Program-made: the position numbers and the translations under genes | Shown here: piece by piece, positions 46,001 to 57,359 of the stretch | Numbering within the stretch: position 1 is the first letter of the stretch | Layout of the letters: every line of letters starts with the position of its first letter | Assembly: GCA_033782935.1 (NCBI GenBank) | Contig: JAWQEG010002447.1 | Location: 1-64,000 of the forward strand | Reading direction: 5' to 3' | DNA length: 64,000 nt | DNA from: Petrolisthes cinctipes | Lineage: Eukaryota > Arthropoda > Malacostraca > Decapoda > Porcellanidae | The notes under the pieces: model-generated | What the model saw: the letters and a program-made list of their open reading frames with translations, nothing else | Database searches by the model: none | Told to the model about the DNA's origin: nothing

Positions 46001-46208
46001 TGCACTGCTTCAACCCTGAAGTTTGTCTTAATATATCAATGTTTTTCAGTGATTTCTAAAATCCCTTAATACCTTCATTTTCCAGCATCTACCAGAAGAG
46101 GACATGCCTATTGAGGCCCATGTAGTTGGAGCTGGTGATCGTGGTGGCACGGGTAGACAGACACGTGACGAGATCATACCGGAGTTTTATGGTCGAAAGG
46201 GGGTTTAA
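43060..46208 (+). pseudogene. HARBI1-like transposase, copy 1, seven exons, inactivated
   Basis: Predicted exons: 43,060-43,334, 44,180-44,347, 44,713-44,852, 45,140-45,225, 45,325-45,469, 45,743-45,863, 46,086-46,208, mostly with GT/AG and compatible phase. The protein starts MDYVLADMAARALRRERC. Conserved segments are FPRVIEAIYGTHVAIKAPS, VVCDGNG (first Asp), GDSG (second Asp), VELTLGVVKNRFR (Glu) and SACLLLHN. Lesions: one extra base near 43,318, TGA in exon 2 (about 44,284), a short insertion near 44,760, TGA and a missing base in exon 4, TAA after GDSG (about 45,336), and loss of the exon 6 acceptor AG. In the family the transposase acts with a Myb-like partner. Confidence 0.85.
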
Positions 46209-46626
46209 AAAAATAAAATTATGTCTTGGTTACTAGTGTATTTATTTACCAACTTATTATGTCTGTGTCTGTTGGTGTTTTGCTATATGTTTTTTTAATG
46301 TGGCATGTGACAGAATGTTTGGTAACATTGGTACAGTATTGGCATGCAGAATCACCAAACTATATATATACTGTATATCTATTTCCTAAGTTGGTGTTAT
46401 CGGTTATATTTACATTACGATTACATGGTTTTTCCAATGGGATCTTAGAATGTTTATTGTGTTGCTGGAATGTGTGACTGTATGCAGTTCAGTGTTATTT
46501 ACAGTATGCTCCTAACTTAGCTAGGAGCATGCTATTACTGTCTTCCCTACCATGACAACACTGTATGCTCCTAGCCAAATTAGTAGCATACTGTATGCAA
46601 CACATCTTGATCCAAAGTTATTTTCC

Positions 46627-46800
46627 TTATTTCTCAATAAACACTCTTACAATAGAAGCCAGCACTATAATGGCTTCAGCTGCTTGTCTCTGTGCTGCTG
46701 CACTTTCTCTAATAGCAGCTGTGGCTTCCTGCTGACTCCATCATCACTTCTAGGATGTCCCTAATGTCCTCTTGTGCATGGAGGAAGTGTGGCAACAATA
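46627..46800 (-). pseudogene. Possible C-terminus of a Myb/SANT-like Harbinger partner, copy 1
   Basis: Antisense to the transposase, near the other end of the element. Two adjoining frames give EDIRDILEVMMESA and then AAIRESAAAQRQAAEAI to a stop at 46,627. The Ala/Gln/Arg-rich helix resembles C-termini of Myb/SANT-like proteins encoded by Harbinger elements. The SANT domain itself is not found. The frame change between the two pieces is shared with copy 2 and may be a splice site instead of a lesion. Confidence 0.3.
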
Positions 46801-48479
46801 CGTATTCTGCTGTGTGTTCAGAATAAACAATGTTATTAAATTATCTTCAGAGAATGGATCATGGATTCACCACTATAAGCACTGACACAGGTGGGAACAG
46901 GATTAGAATATTGGGTATTAGTTAGATGGCAGAGCACAGAGTGCTACGAAAATAGAACACAGTACACTACTGTAAATACAGCACTGTGTGATACATCATT
47001 ATTTTAAACAAAATACAAGTATGTTAATAATTAATGAAATGCTAAAACCAAGTACTGTATACTGAATGATTAATGTAATTACCATACAAAGAGTGCATAA
47101 AATCAATAAGCATTTCATAACCTTTTCATTATTTACATTTCGTATGACTCCAAAAACTATTTTCTGATACTAAATAAAAACTGTGGACGTACCTGCTGTG
47201 TTTGAAATGAAAAAGTCGAGTACACTCAGTAGAGCGATACGAAGACACTTGTTTTGACAGCTGCCAGCCATGTCACACGCTTCGTGATTGGCTACGAGGT
47301 GTCCATGACGTCATTGATGACTCTAGCCAATCAGAGGCGTGTACCAGTTACCGCGCTCCTAACAACAGGCGGGCAGAGGCTTCTTGGATCAGGGCGAAGT
47401 TAACGACGCCTGCGTGTAGTTAGTTATTACCGACATCGGTATTAGCGACGCGTCGCTAAACAATCTCTTTGGATTCCACCCCTGGGTACCACATTTTCGT
47501 TACGTAAAGACCGCTCGTATGAAGGCATTGTCGCTGTTGAGGTTTCTAGCACATATACCTTGGGGTATTGACCGAAAAACCTTCCTCCTAAAAATAGATT
47601 TTGGGTGCGAGGTTTTTTCTTATATGACAGATGCACGTCTATTGTCTATTGGAGTCAGTTCACGATGCAGGTACTTGGTTGGCAACAGGGACATTCTGTT
47701 CATCCCCAATTCCCAGCTTGCTTGTGAATGCAGATGTCCCCCCTTTGGATCTGTATCGTCAGTCATTAATGGTACGATGTTGGTATTGACTCCAGCGTCT
47801 CCCAGACTTTGTAACCAATGTCTTGGTCTCGCAAGATTCCAGGACGATAAGATTTGAAAATCGCCCATCAATGCCAAAGACCTTTGCCTGTAAGGTTCGT
47901 TCAATGTTGTCTGTTTTCTGTGCACCTTCCCTTCCTCTATGTTCCCACAAAAATTTCAAAGTTGGGTCCATGGTTGTTACCCAAAGTGTCCTTTTGCAGA
48001 TCTTACCCAAAGAATAAGGTGTCCCTTTCTAGTCAACAATCATTGGCCCTGTTTTAAGAACTTGCAACCAACCTTGGAGGCTCCGTCTCAGTCTACACAG
48101 ATAGATTAAAGAGTGGAGCTGGGTGGGTTTCAGCGTCCTCTTTCCGTCTTTCTGCAGAGTTTTTTTCAGTAGAACTAGCAGCAATTTTACTAGCCATACA
48201 AATCATTTTTACTCTTCTTTAACCTGAATTTCTTTATTTTAGTGACTGTTATTGTTCACTTCTTCACTGGAGTCTTTTCGTTCTCCTTTTCCTTATGTTT
48301 TATTCATTTTAGAGTGGTTGTTTTTAATCAAGTGTCGTGGGCGTTGGATGGACTTTTATTTGGTCCCCTCCCGTGTGGGGGTGTCGGGGAATGAGCAAGC
48401 AATATATGTCCCGAGTTTCTTAGCCCCTAGCAATGTAAGTTTGTAATGTTCACATGTAACTTGTATATTCGGCTAACTC

Positions 48480-48510
48480 AAAGCCGAGGAAATCTCATTT
48501 CCTCGGCTTT
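48480..48510. repeat. Perfect 13 bp stem, 5 base loop
   Basis: AAAGCCGAGGAAA, loop TCTCA, TTTCCTCGGCTTT. It lies just after the I-clade fragment. Function unknown. Confidence 0.85.
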
Positions 48511-50579
48511 GGGCTGTTACTTAATTACTATTTTTTCACAATATTATCATTATTGTTTATATTCACTTAGATGAGATATTACTACAAATTGTCTACCTGT
48601 GTTTACACCTATCAGTTTCCCACCATGTATCAAATAACTTCATGGCCTTTAGCGGCGGCATTTCCCAGAGTGTTGGAGCTCGTACTGACGGTAAATAAAG
48701 AACTTAAAAAAAAAAATGGCATTTTTATGTAAATTACTAAGGTACTGTTGGACAGCCATCGGAAAAAACTCACCTTGATGCGGCTGGACGGAGAGAAGAG
48801 AGGAAGTGAAGTAACAGCTCGGCTGTTACACTCTCTTTGGGCTGAGAGAGTGTAGAAGTGACTCATGGACTGAAACACGGACGGCCAGGCATGGGAAAGG
48901 GTTGTCGAGTGCCTCCATCCTACTTGTTGAGTGCCTCTAATCTACTTGTTTTTCTCTGTGTTTCACCTGTCCTTTTTGGGTAGATATGATTTAAGAGGAA
49001 AATTGGGCATGAACCATGAATAAGGTATATGAACATAAGATTTTAGGAACCTATTGAAGGCCTGTTGGCCCTGTTCATGTCAGCTCTTCGTAGACAAGTT
49101 GCCGTCTAACAGTAATGCTTGTGCAAGGTTCAAGTAGAAAATGGGTGTAGGCCTATACAAGCGAGCAACATTGATGGTACAGTACCATCTCCAACACTTA
49201 TAGCTCGGCCAGATAGTCTGGGAAACTACAACAACAACAACAACACTTATAGCTGGGACAGTCAGCGTCGTCAGTCCTCCTTTCCTTGGTGTGAATCTCT
49301 CGTGCAACTCGACTCAATTCGTCCGAATCATTTATTGGTGATGAAGTGAGTCTGACAGTGTGGCCAAGGTATGTCTGAGGCTAGTGTGGAGTGACTGAAT
49401 AAGTACGGCATAGAGTATTGCACATGTGGCAACAGTGTATTCCTTAATAACTTAGGCTTGATTTATTGGAATAATTCGGAAGAAATGAGTCAAGTTTCCT
49501 ATGATTCACACCAAGGAAAAGAAGACTAACGACACTGGCTGTACCAGCTGTTAATTTCGGCGATAGTACTGTACCTTTAATTGAACACAGTTTATCAGCT
49601 GACAGACAGCTCTCGAGTTTGAGATACCACACGTACTGTAAAATCCTAACGAGAGGCTTCACGATTTATTTAAAACATAATTGCATAGCCGGAGAATTGG
49701 GTTTCACATGGATACTGTATACTTAGATTTGACATGGACCAAGAAAGCAGCCTGGCAGCAGCAGTAAAGATCACAGAAGCTCTCACACCCTCCACACTTT
49801 TTTATATATTGCACGCGTTTATTATATTGAACGGGTTCAAGGTGTACAAAGGAATACATCAATGTGTTATTCCCAACTTATACCTGCATAGTTAATGATT
49901 AAATACTGTCTATTAATACATATACTAAGAATATGATATCATTGATGAAAAAAATCACAATAGTTACACAATTATCATCTTATTATTCAATATACATCCT
50001 ACCATTTGTAGTAACCAAAACAATTTAATTTATGTCAGTGATGTTTTCTTATTATGGCGGAGGCTGTTGTGATTGTCGTTACGGAGGTTGAGTTAAGTGT
50101 AAAAAATTAGCTTTTCAATTATACGACAAACATTGTTCAGTGAAGCACTAATGCTTTATGGCATTAGAGTGTGTATGATTGCGTTGCCTTACTCTTGCCA
50201 AGACTTTGGCTAACTCCCTGGGCTGAGAATATAATTATTCAGTGCACAAGTGTTCCTAATTATATCGTATTATTGACACAGTACACCAACAACTGTAAAT
50301 TATTTCAGTTTTATCATAGCATTTATCGCTCACTTTATCATTCAAGTGTGCAATAATTGTTGCGTGCAACGCTATAAGTATAGGGTTGAACACAGTTTGC
50401 AGGTCTTTGATTTAATTTTTTTTTTTGGTGATAGAATTTGAGTCTCTATATTACGTTAACCATAACAGCTGCAGTATTTGGGAATTACCCCCTCTTCCCT
50501 CTCTTTGTGGCTGGGTGCCAGTTCGGAAGTCGTGATGTGTGTGTGTGAGTACTGAGTAGCATATATTTTGAAGGAATCT
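48511..50579. other. Spacer between the two Harbinger copies
   Basis: An AATAAA (48,694-48,699) with an A tract at 48,706-48,716 looks like the tail of a small retro-insertion with unclear start. A foldback occupies 49,160-49,640. The rest is AT-rich and unrecognised. Confidence 0.45.
49160..49640. repeat. Imperfect inverted repeat (foldback)
   Basis: The arm at about 49,165-49,325 (with CTTTCCTTGGTGTGAATC near 49,280) pairs with about 49,490-49,600 (GATTCACACCAAGGAAAAG near 49,502). The left arm holds an (ACA)n insertion around 49,227-49,246. Arms are diverged. It could be an old MITE or two opposed copies of one repeat. Confidence 0.6.
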
Positions 50580-51264
50580 GGGGTGGAATCCAAAGAGATT
50601 GTTTAGCGACGCGTCGCTAATACCGATGTCGGTAATAACTAACTACACGCAGGCGTCGTTAACTTCGCCCTGATCCAAGAAGCCTCTGCCCGCCTGTTGT
50701 TAGGAGCGCGGTAACTGGTACACGCCTCTGATTGGCTAGAGTCATCAATGACGTCATGGACACCTTGTAGCCAATCACGAAGCGTGTGACATGGCTGGCA
50801 GCTGTCAAAACAAGTGTCTTCGTATCGCTCTACTGAGTGTACTCGACTTTTTCATTTCAAACACAGCAGGTACGTCCACAGTTTTTATTTAGTATCTGAA
50901 AATAGTTTTTGGAGTCATACGAAATGTAAATAATGAAAAGGTTATGAAATGCTTATTGATTTTATGCACTCTTTGTATGGTAATTACATTAATCATTCAG
51001 TATACAGTACTTGGTTTTAGCATTTCATTAATTATTAACATACTTGTATTTTGTTTAAAACAATGATGTATAACACAGTACTGTATTTACAGTAGTGTAC
51101 TGAGTTCTATTTTCGTAGCACTCTGTGCTCTGCCATCTAACTAATACCCAATATTCTAATCCTGTTCCCACCTCCTGTCAGTGCTTATAGTGGTGAATCC
51201 ATGATCCATTCTCTGAAGATAATTTAATAACATTGTTTATTCTGAACACACAGCAGAATACGTA

Positions 51265-51436
51265 TTGTTGCCACACTTCCTCCATGCACAAGAGGACATT
51301 AGGGACATCCTAGAAGTGATGATGGAGTCAGCAGGAAGCTACAGCTGCTATTAGAGAAAGTGCAGCAGCACAGAGACAAGCAGCTGAAGCCATTATAGTG
51401 CTGGCTTCTATTGTAAGAGTGTTTATTGAGAAATAA
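51265..51436 (+). pseudogene. Possible Myb/SANT-like remnant, Harbinger copy 2
   Basis: Counterpart of 46,627-46,800: the same EDIRDILEVMMESA and AAIRESAAAQRQAAEAI pieces in different frames, ending at TAA 51,434-51,436. Same doubts about identity. Confidence 0.28.
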
Positions 51437-51854
51437 GGAAAATAACTTTGGATCAGGATGTGTTGCATACAGTATGCTACTAATTTGGCTAGGAGCATAC
51501 AGTGTTGTCATGGTAGGGAAGACAGTAATAGCATGCTCCTAGCTAAGTTAGGAGCATACTGTAAATAACACTGAACTGCATACAGTCACACATTCCAGCA
51601 ACACAATAAACATTCTAAGATCCCATTGGAAAAACCATGTAATCGTAATGTAAATATAACCGATAACACCAACTTAGGAAATAGATATACAGTATATATA
51701 TAGTTTGGTGATTCTGCATGCCAATACTGTACCAATGTTACCAAACATTCTGTCACATGCCACATTAAAAAAACATATAGCAAAACACCAACAGACACAG
51801 ACATAATAAGTTGGTAAATAAATACACTAGTAACCATGACATAATTTTATTTTT

Positions 51855-54063
51855 TTAAACCCCCTTTCGACCATAAAACTCCGGAATGATCTCTTCACGT
51901 GTCTGTCTACCCGTGCCACCACGATCACCAGCTCCAACTACATGGGCCTCAATAGGCATGTCCTCTTCTGGTAGATGCTGGAAAATAAAGGTATTAAGGG
52001 ATTTTAGAAATCACTGAAAAACATTGATATATTAAGACAAACTTCAGGGTTGAAGCAGTGCAATTGCAGAGATTGCATTGTACAGTATTATAATAATTAC
52101 TGTAATTGAAGTAATTACTGGTGTCTCATTGTACTTATATAGTAGCACAGTAAGGTAAGTTAATGCTACAATAAATACTAAGCCACAGTGTATACTTACA
52201 TTGTTAGGGTCAGGAATACTCCTACTGACACACCGGTTGTGCAGCAGGAGACAAGCACTTACAATCTTTGCAGATCTCAAAGGAGTGTACTGTAATTCTC
52301 CACCAAACCGATGAATACATCTGTTAGATACCATTTATTAGAGGGATATAAAAGGAAAATGTAACAGTGGATTTTATGGACCAATGTGAACAAAAAGTAA
52401 TCATATGAAATACATTAATAAAGGTGAAATTTTCATTTCATTATAAAGTCAAAAGATTTAGAAACCTTGCCATTGATTGGAAACTCTTATGAAATTAGAA
52501 TTGAGGTTTGGAGAGGGAGCAAATTATAACTATATATAGAGTTTGCTTGTGATTTGTTGAAACCGAAGGGATATTAAGAAGTCACTTCCTAACCTGAAGC
52601 GATTTTTCACAACTCCTAAGGTCAGCTCCACAATGACCCTTGTTCTTACAAGGGCCCTGTAGTAGAGTTCTTCTGCCTCATTTGTGGGATTGGTGACTGG
52701 GGTAATGAGAAAAGGCTCTAATGGGTACCCACTGTCACCTGCAAGACATATAACCAAACATAAACTCACATGGGAGGAATATGTATATCATACAGCCTTA
52801 GAACTGTACACTTGTTAAAACATCTCCTGATACCAACCTAGGAGTAAGTAGTCCCCAAAGTGCCTCTACTAAAGTGTTGCCTCAAGTTGCTGTTCCTTCA
52901 AATGTAGGCATCATAACTGGATCCTGCAAAGTGACACATGTATTAAAGCATGTGGTTCTACTTCAAATGTTATGCCAAGAAGCCCTCACATATATATAAT
53001 GATTTAATACACTTGGCAACCCTAGTGTAAATGGGAAGACTTTTTATATCAAACTTGATTTTTAAAGAGATATAACCATGCAGGTTTTGGGAAATTTTTC
53101 ATATACAAGGGTATGCAATAATATAGACCATATACTAAACAGTATCTTACACAAAATTTCTTATTTACACACATTATTTAAATCTAGGTACATGAAATAC
53201 AGTACAGTACCTGGAAATCTGGCAGAATAATTGATGATCAAGCCATTTCCATCACAAATAACTTGAAAGTTTAGTGAATTTAATCTTTTTCTATTGACGT
53301 ACAGTACATGGCCTCATCAATACTTGGAGCCTTGATGGCAACGTGTGTACCTGCATACATAGCATAAACATTAATATATTGTGTAACAATAGGATCAATT
53401 TTATCTGTCTGCCTCATACTCTAAACAAAGGAATGACATAGTATATACAGGACTGTATACAGGTACAGTATTATATAAGCCAAACCAATATAATTCCTCA
53501 AGAGGAAAATACACAAGGCAAGGTTGAAGTTAATATTGAGGGTAAAAAACTGTTACCTCTCTTACACCTTGTATGTTGTAGAGCCAAGAATCACAACAAT
53601 GTTGGTGGGGGGAGACTGATCATTTATTATGAAGCATGTCTCTATATGATTGGGTTCTAACAACAAGGAAAACAACTAGCATTATGGATTTCAACAATAA
53701 AACTATGAAGCTTACCATCTATAGCTTCAATTACTCGTGGGAAGTTGGTGACCCTGCTGAAGGCTTGGGCTGATGTTCACAACTGTTGTGGTGTTGATGG
53801 CATATTAATTTCCTCAGCAGCCTTGGTACTCATGATGTTTGTTATTCTGGTGAATATTCTGCTGATCCTTGCTTGTGTTGGACCTGAAATAATCGTTATT
53901 TATTCAATATGTACTCATCAATGAGCTGCGTCAGCTCATGACGAGTTAAGTGGTAGTGCCTTATCAGCTCGTTGTCATTGAGAGCTAGAGGGTCCAGACT
54001 GTCTCGAAAGCACCTCTCTCTCCTTAGAGCCCTTGCTGCCATGTCAGCCAACACGTAGTCCAT
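51855..54063 (-). pseudogene. HARBI1-like transposase, copy 2, inactivated
   Basis: Starts at ATG 54,063 and keeps only the first 49 or so residues of exon 1 before the 0.95 kb deletion near 53,910. Later exons match copy 1. It shares with copy 1 the exon 2 TGA, the short insertion in the YVNRK segment and the exon 4 TGA. It differs by an intact GDSGYPLEPF and a proper AG acceptor for exon 6, both damaged in copy 1. Ends at TAA 51,855-51,857. Non-functional. Confidence 0.82.
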
Positions 54064-54441
54064 GGTGAAGTAGCCTCAGTCCGCTGACTGGCAGTGTGAG
54101 ACCAGTCACCGATGTACAGTACAAGCAGTACTTGAAATGTTGTCTAGCATGCTTTTTGCGTGTTTAACGGCACTTTGTTTACATCTTGCCGTCTTTAAAT
54201 ATATATTGATATCAATTTTCACTGTAATCAATGAGAAATATTCACTAAATATGATGATATCTGAGCCCATATGGTGCACGTCGTTAACTTCTACCAGCTT
54301 TTACTACACCTCCCGAGGTGTTGTTATTAACGACGTCGCTAACGCGCCCGTGACGTCATCATTTTGCTTCTTGGATCTCGTCGGTAGTGGCCGACGTCGC
54401 TAACTCGAGTTACCGACGCTAAGTTTCTTGGATCCGGCCCC

Positions 54442-55078
54442 AAAAGCTTTCCAAACTACCCTCCCAGCATTATTCGTTAACCGTTGATCTCAATCATTCA
54501 TACACACAATTGATCAACTCTGGACACTCTTTTTTCCCTTGTGTCCACAAAATTTTTCTGAACTAGTTCAGTCATTTTTCTGCATTTCAATATAATTAGC
54601 AGCAGCGCATTCCTTGAGAACAGGGGGAAGTATGTGGTCTGGATCATGCACCTTTGAAAAATAGATCAATAAAAGATTGATTAATTAATTGGTTGGTTGG
54701 TCGATATTAGGCGTCGCAACAAAGATCAAGATCATATTATAACTCCCGAGGAAGGTGATTGAGAGGTAAGACAGTAAGCACAAAAGGTAACAGATGAAAA
54801 ATAGTGAGAGTTGAAGAAGTGATAGCCCCTATTAGTCGCCTTTTACGAAAAGCAGGGATACTGGGGATGTATTCGTAGCCCTCTACCCCAAAGGGAAAAG
54901 AAAAGATTACTAATCCGTCTTGGAAAATTGATTGAATGATTGTTTTTCCGGCGACAAAGCAGCTACGGTCATATGCTGCCAGGCAGCTATACAATTGATA
55001 CTATAAGTTATACAAAAAAAAAAAAAAAAAAAAAAAAATCGGTAACATTAAAACCACAAAAATATAATCATATGCATT
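54442..55078. other. Spacer with possible SINE-like core and A tract
   Basis: Around 54,826-54,890 the text TTAGTCGCCTTTTACG followed by GCAGGGATACTGG resembles a core found in some invertebrate SINE-like repeats (from memory, uncertain). A 25-A tract lies at 55,014-55,038. Otherwise unrecognised. Confidence 0.35.
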
Positions 55079-56010
55079 CGTTAAAATATGGTCTATAAGA
55101 ATTTAAAAATATTTATATAAGTTTAAGGAGGCTCACGTCTTAAAGACGTTAAATTGTTGCGCTCTACACTGAGCATTAAAAATAGGCTATATAGGCCGTT
55201 TTCCTTAAATCTGTCGAGAAACCTCCAACGAAGATCCTCCAGACTCTGACACTCGACCAGCATATGACGTACTGTAAGGGGAATAAGGCATTCATCACAG
55301 TGGGGCTGAGCTCCTCCACTCATTGGAAAGCCATGTATCAAACGAGAGTGCCATATATGTAATCTCGGAAGAGCCACCTCTAATCGTCGACACATGGAAG
55401 GTAAAACCCTCTGAATAACCGATATCTGGAAAATTTCCTTCAAGTTGTTATTCACAACACAGACCCACTGTCTCTGCAAACAGGTTCCAAAAGTGCACCT
55501 TAATTGAGACAGGAATCATGTGTCTGCTCTCTCGTTGTCCACCACACCAAAATGTGCCGGAACTAAACAGAATTCTACATGACTGCCACGACGACCATTA
55601 TTAAAAATCTATTATGAAATAGACGTAACCAGCGTTTGGGTCCTCTTTTAATTAAGACTCAATAGCAGTGAGTTCTACTATAAAGACTCATGATCATGTC
55701 CATCAATAAACTTGGAATTGGGGAGGACTTGAAGGTTCCAGTTGCCAAACGGACAGCAGCATGGTGCACAAAGATAAACAACCGGAGACGAGCATCTGTT
55801 GCAGAGAAGTACAGCAAATCTGACGCATATTCCAGTTTTGGATAGATAAGAGAACTGTGCAAGAGAAGATGGGTCTGATGGTCAGCATCCCAAGAAGTAT
55901 GAGCCATATAATGAAGTATATAATTCCCTTTCCACCTTCTCGGCCCCTAAATGTAGATGTGACACAATCGCACCTGGGATCTGTCAATTTGTCAAACGTA
56001 GTGACCTGAG
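55079..56010 (-). pseudogene. I-clade LINE fragment, copy E (RT thumb and C-terminal tail)
   Basis: Minus-strand pieces: [37 protein letters not shown] and VRLATGTFKSSPIPSLL (55,659-55,987) equal the RT thumb; then, after a deletion that removed RNase H, RLHIWHSRLIHG and CDECLIPLTVRHMLVECQSL (55,123-55,479) equal the Cys/His tail. Several frame changes. About 0.9 kb, no tail or target duplication. Confidence 0.78.
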
Positions 56011-56042
56011 ACTACTCTCTGCCCCACGGTTAGGTAGTGCCC

Positions 56043-56334
<292 letters not shown>

Positions 56335-56340
56335 TTAATA

Positions 56341-57170
56341 TATTAATTATTAAGGGAATGTTTCTTCCTTCATTCCCTACAAACAATCCTCTTTCTCTCC
56401 CTCTCCTGCCCGTCGCTACTTCATTAAACCTCTCTCTCCTTTCTTATACCACGCCTTTTATCTTTCTCTTTTTTCCCTCATTCTTGTTCCATTTCCTTTC
56501 CTTTCCTTTCTTCATCTGTTTCAATCTACCATTCACATCTGCCATCAGAGAGAAAGAAAATGAGGGGGAAGGGTAAGGTGGTGAAAAGGAGAGGATGAGG
56601 TGTAGAGAGTGTTTGGGAAGTTGGCGTAGTGGCTAGTGAAGAAAGTGAACACATAACTCATAGTTTTTATCCTCACTTTTTCAATTATCAGTTAATAATA
56701 GAAACATGAAAGGAAAAGGGACATAAGACATACCGTGAGTGACAGAATATGAGATGGGGAAAAGGGGATGAAAGTGTATGACAAAGAAATACACGTGTTT
56801 TCGTGTGTGTGCATGGGGAAGAAGAAGGGGTGTAGGGAATGAAGGAAGAAACATTCCATTAATTAATAAATCCCTCCCCCTTTCTCTGGTCGCATTGACT
56901 GTTGAATTGATTAATAGGAGACTGTGGACAGCTGCAGGTTCAACATGGGAGTGTGAATGTGCATTCCATATGCATCATGACTTACCCACACACACGTGTG
57001 TTTTCACGCGTGACCACTGCACCTGGACCTGATTACTCTCTCGTTACAGTCGATTGCATATTTCTGTTTTTTATTTTTTTGTCATACACTTTCATCCATT
57101 TTTCCCCACCTCATATTCTCTCGCTCACAGCATGTCTTTTGTCCCTTTTCCATGTGAGTGCGACAATACT
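56341..57170. repeat. Two interleaved inverted-repeat pairs
   Basis: 56,341-56,385 pairs with 56,831-56,875 (GGGAATGTTTCTTCCTTCAT and complement). 56,690-56,805 pairs with about 57,055-57,165 (GTCATACACTTTCATCC and complement). The pairs overlap in the order a, b, a', b'. It may be the relic of a duplicated foldback element. Confidence 0.65.
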
Positions 57171-57326
57171 AGAAAAGGAGGGAAATGTATGGAACATAAT
57201 AAAAATTAGGAAAGAAAGACACATGCAATGAAGAGAAAGCGGGAAGGTAGCGGGAAATAAGTCAGGTCCAAGTGTTTGCAGGGTCCAGGGTGTGTGTTCA
57301 TCTGTATGTCTGGTGTGACGATAACC

Positions 57327-57359
<33 letters not shown>

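Larger units (their letters stand above)
42679..47482 (+). mobile_element. PIF/Harbinger element, copy 1
   Basis: Ends GGGGCCGGATCC and the complement of GGGGTGGAATCC, with GC-rich subterminal sequence full of CGACGTCG-type palindromes. It carries a seven-exon HARBI1-like transposase on the plus strand. It interrupts I-clade copy D between LLT and WVPHF. A 3 bp duplication is expected, but CCC/CCT is the only candidate. Copy 2 at 50,580-54,441 is the same element inverted. Confidence 0.85.
42235..48410 (+). mobile_element. I-clade LINE fragment, copy D, split by MITE and Harbinger
   Basis: Blocks 42,235-42,251, 42,431-42,678 and 47,483-48,410 read in order as I-clade RT (SFSASRMSIIERKLQLAMNRI, MHFCNLRGVHPELDLH, VEETRYLGLIVDSLLT), then WVPHF-like text, MKALSLLRFLAHIPWG, and an eroded RNase H. 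It is distinct from copies A/B and heavily decayed. A TA-flanked foldback MITE and a 4.8 kb Harbinger element interrupt it. Confidence 0.75.
50580..54441 (-). mobile_element. PIF/Harbinger element, copy 2 (inverted, internal deletion)
   Basis: Nearly identical to the reverse complement of copy 1, including both ends, but lacks about 0.95 kb corresponding to 43,213-44,150 (end of exon 1 and most of intron 1). With copy 1 it forms a large inverted repeat with a 3.1 kb spacer. No clear target duplication at 50,577-50,579 and 54,442-54,444. Confidence 0.85.

Noticed and set aside
46226..46764. Two open frames conserved between both Harbinger copies
   Set aside because: Conservation reflects the copies being nearly identical. 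They have no recognisable domain, and the antisense peptide is a better candidate.
42676..47485. 3 bp target duplication of Harbinger copy 1
   Set aside because: Flanks CCC and CCT could be a mutated duplication, but the ends overlap G/C runs and copy 2 shows none, so it cannot be asserted.
55014..55038. Poly-A tail of I-clade fragment E
   Set aside because: The fragment is on the minus strand, so its tail would be T on the plus strand. This A tract has the wrong orientation.
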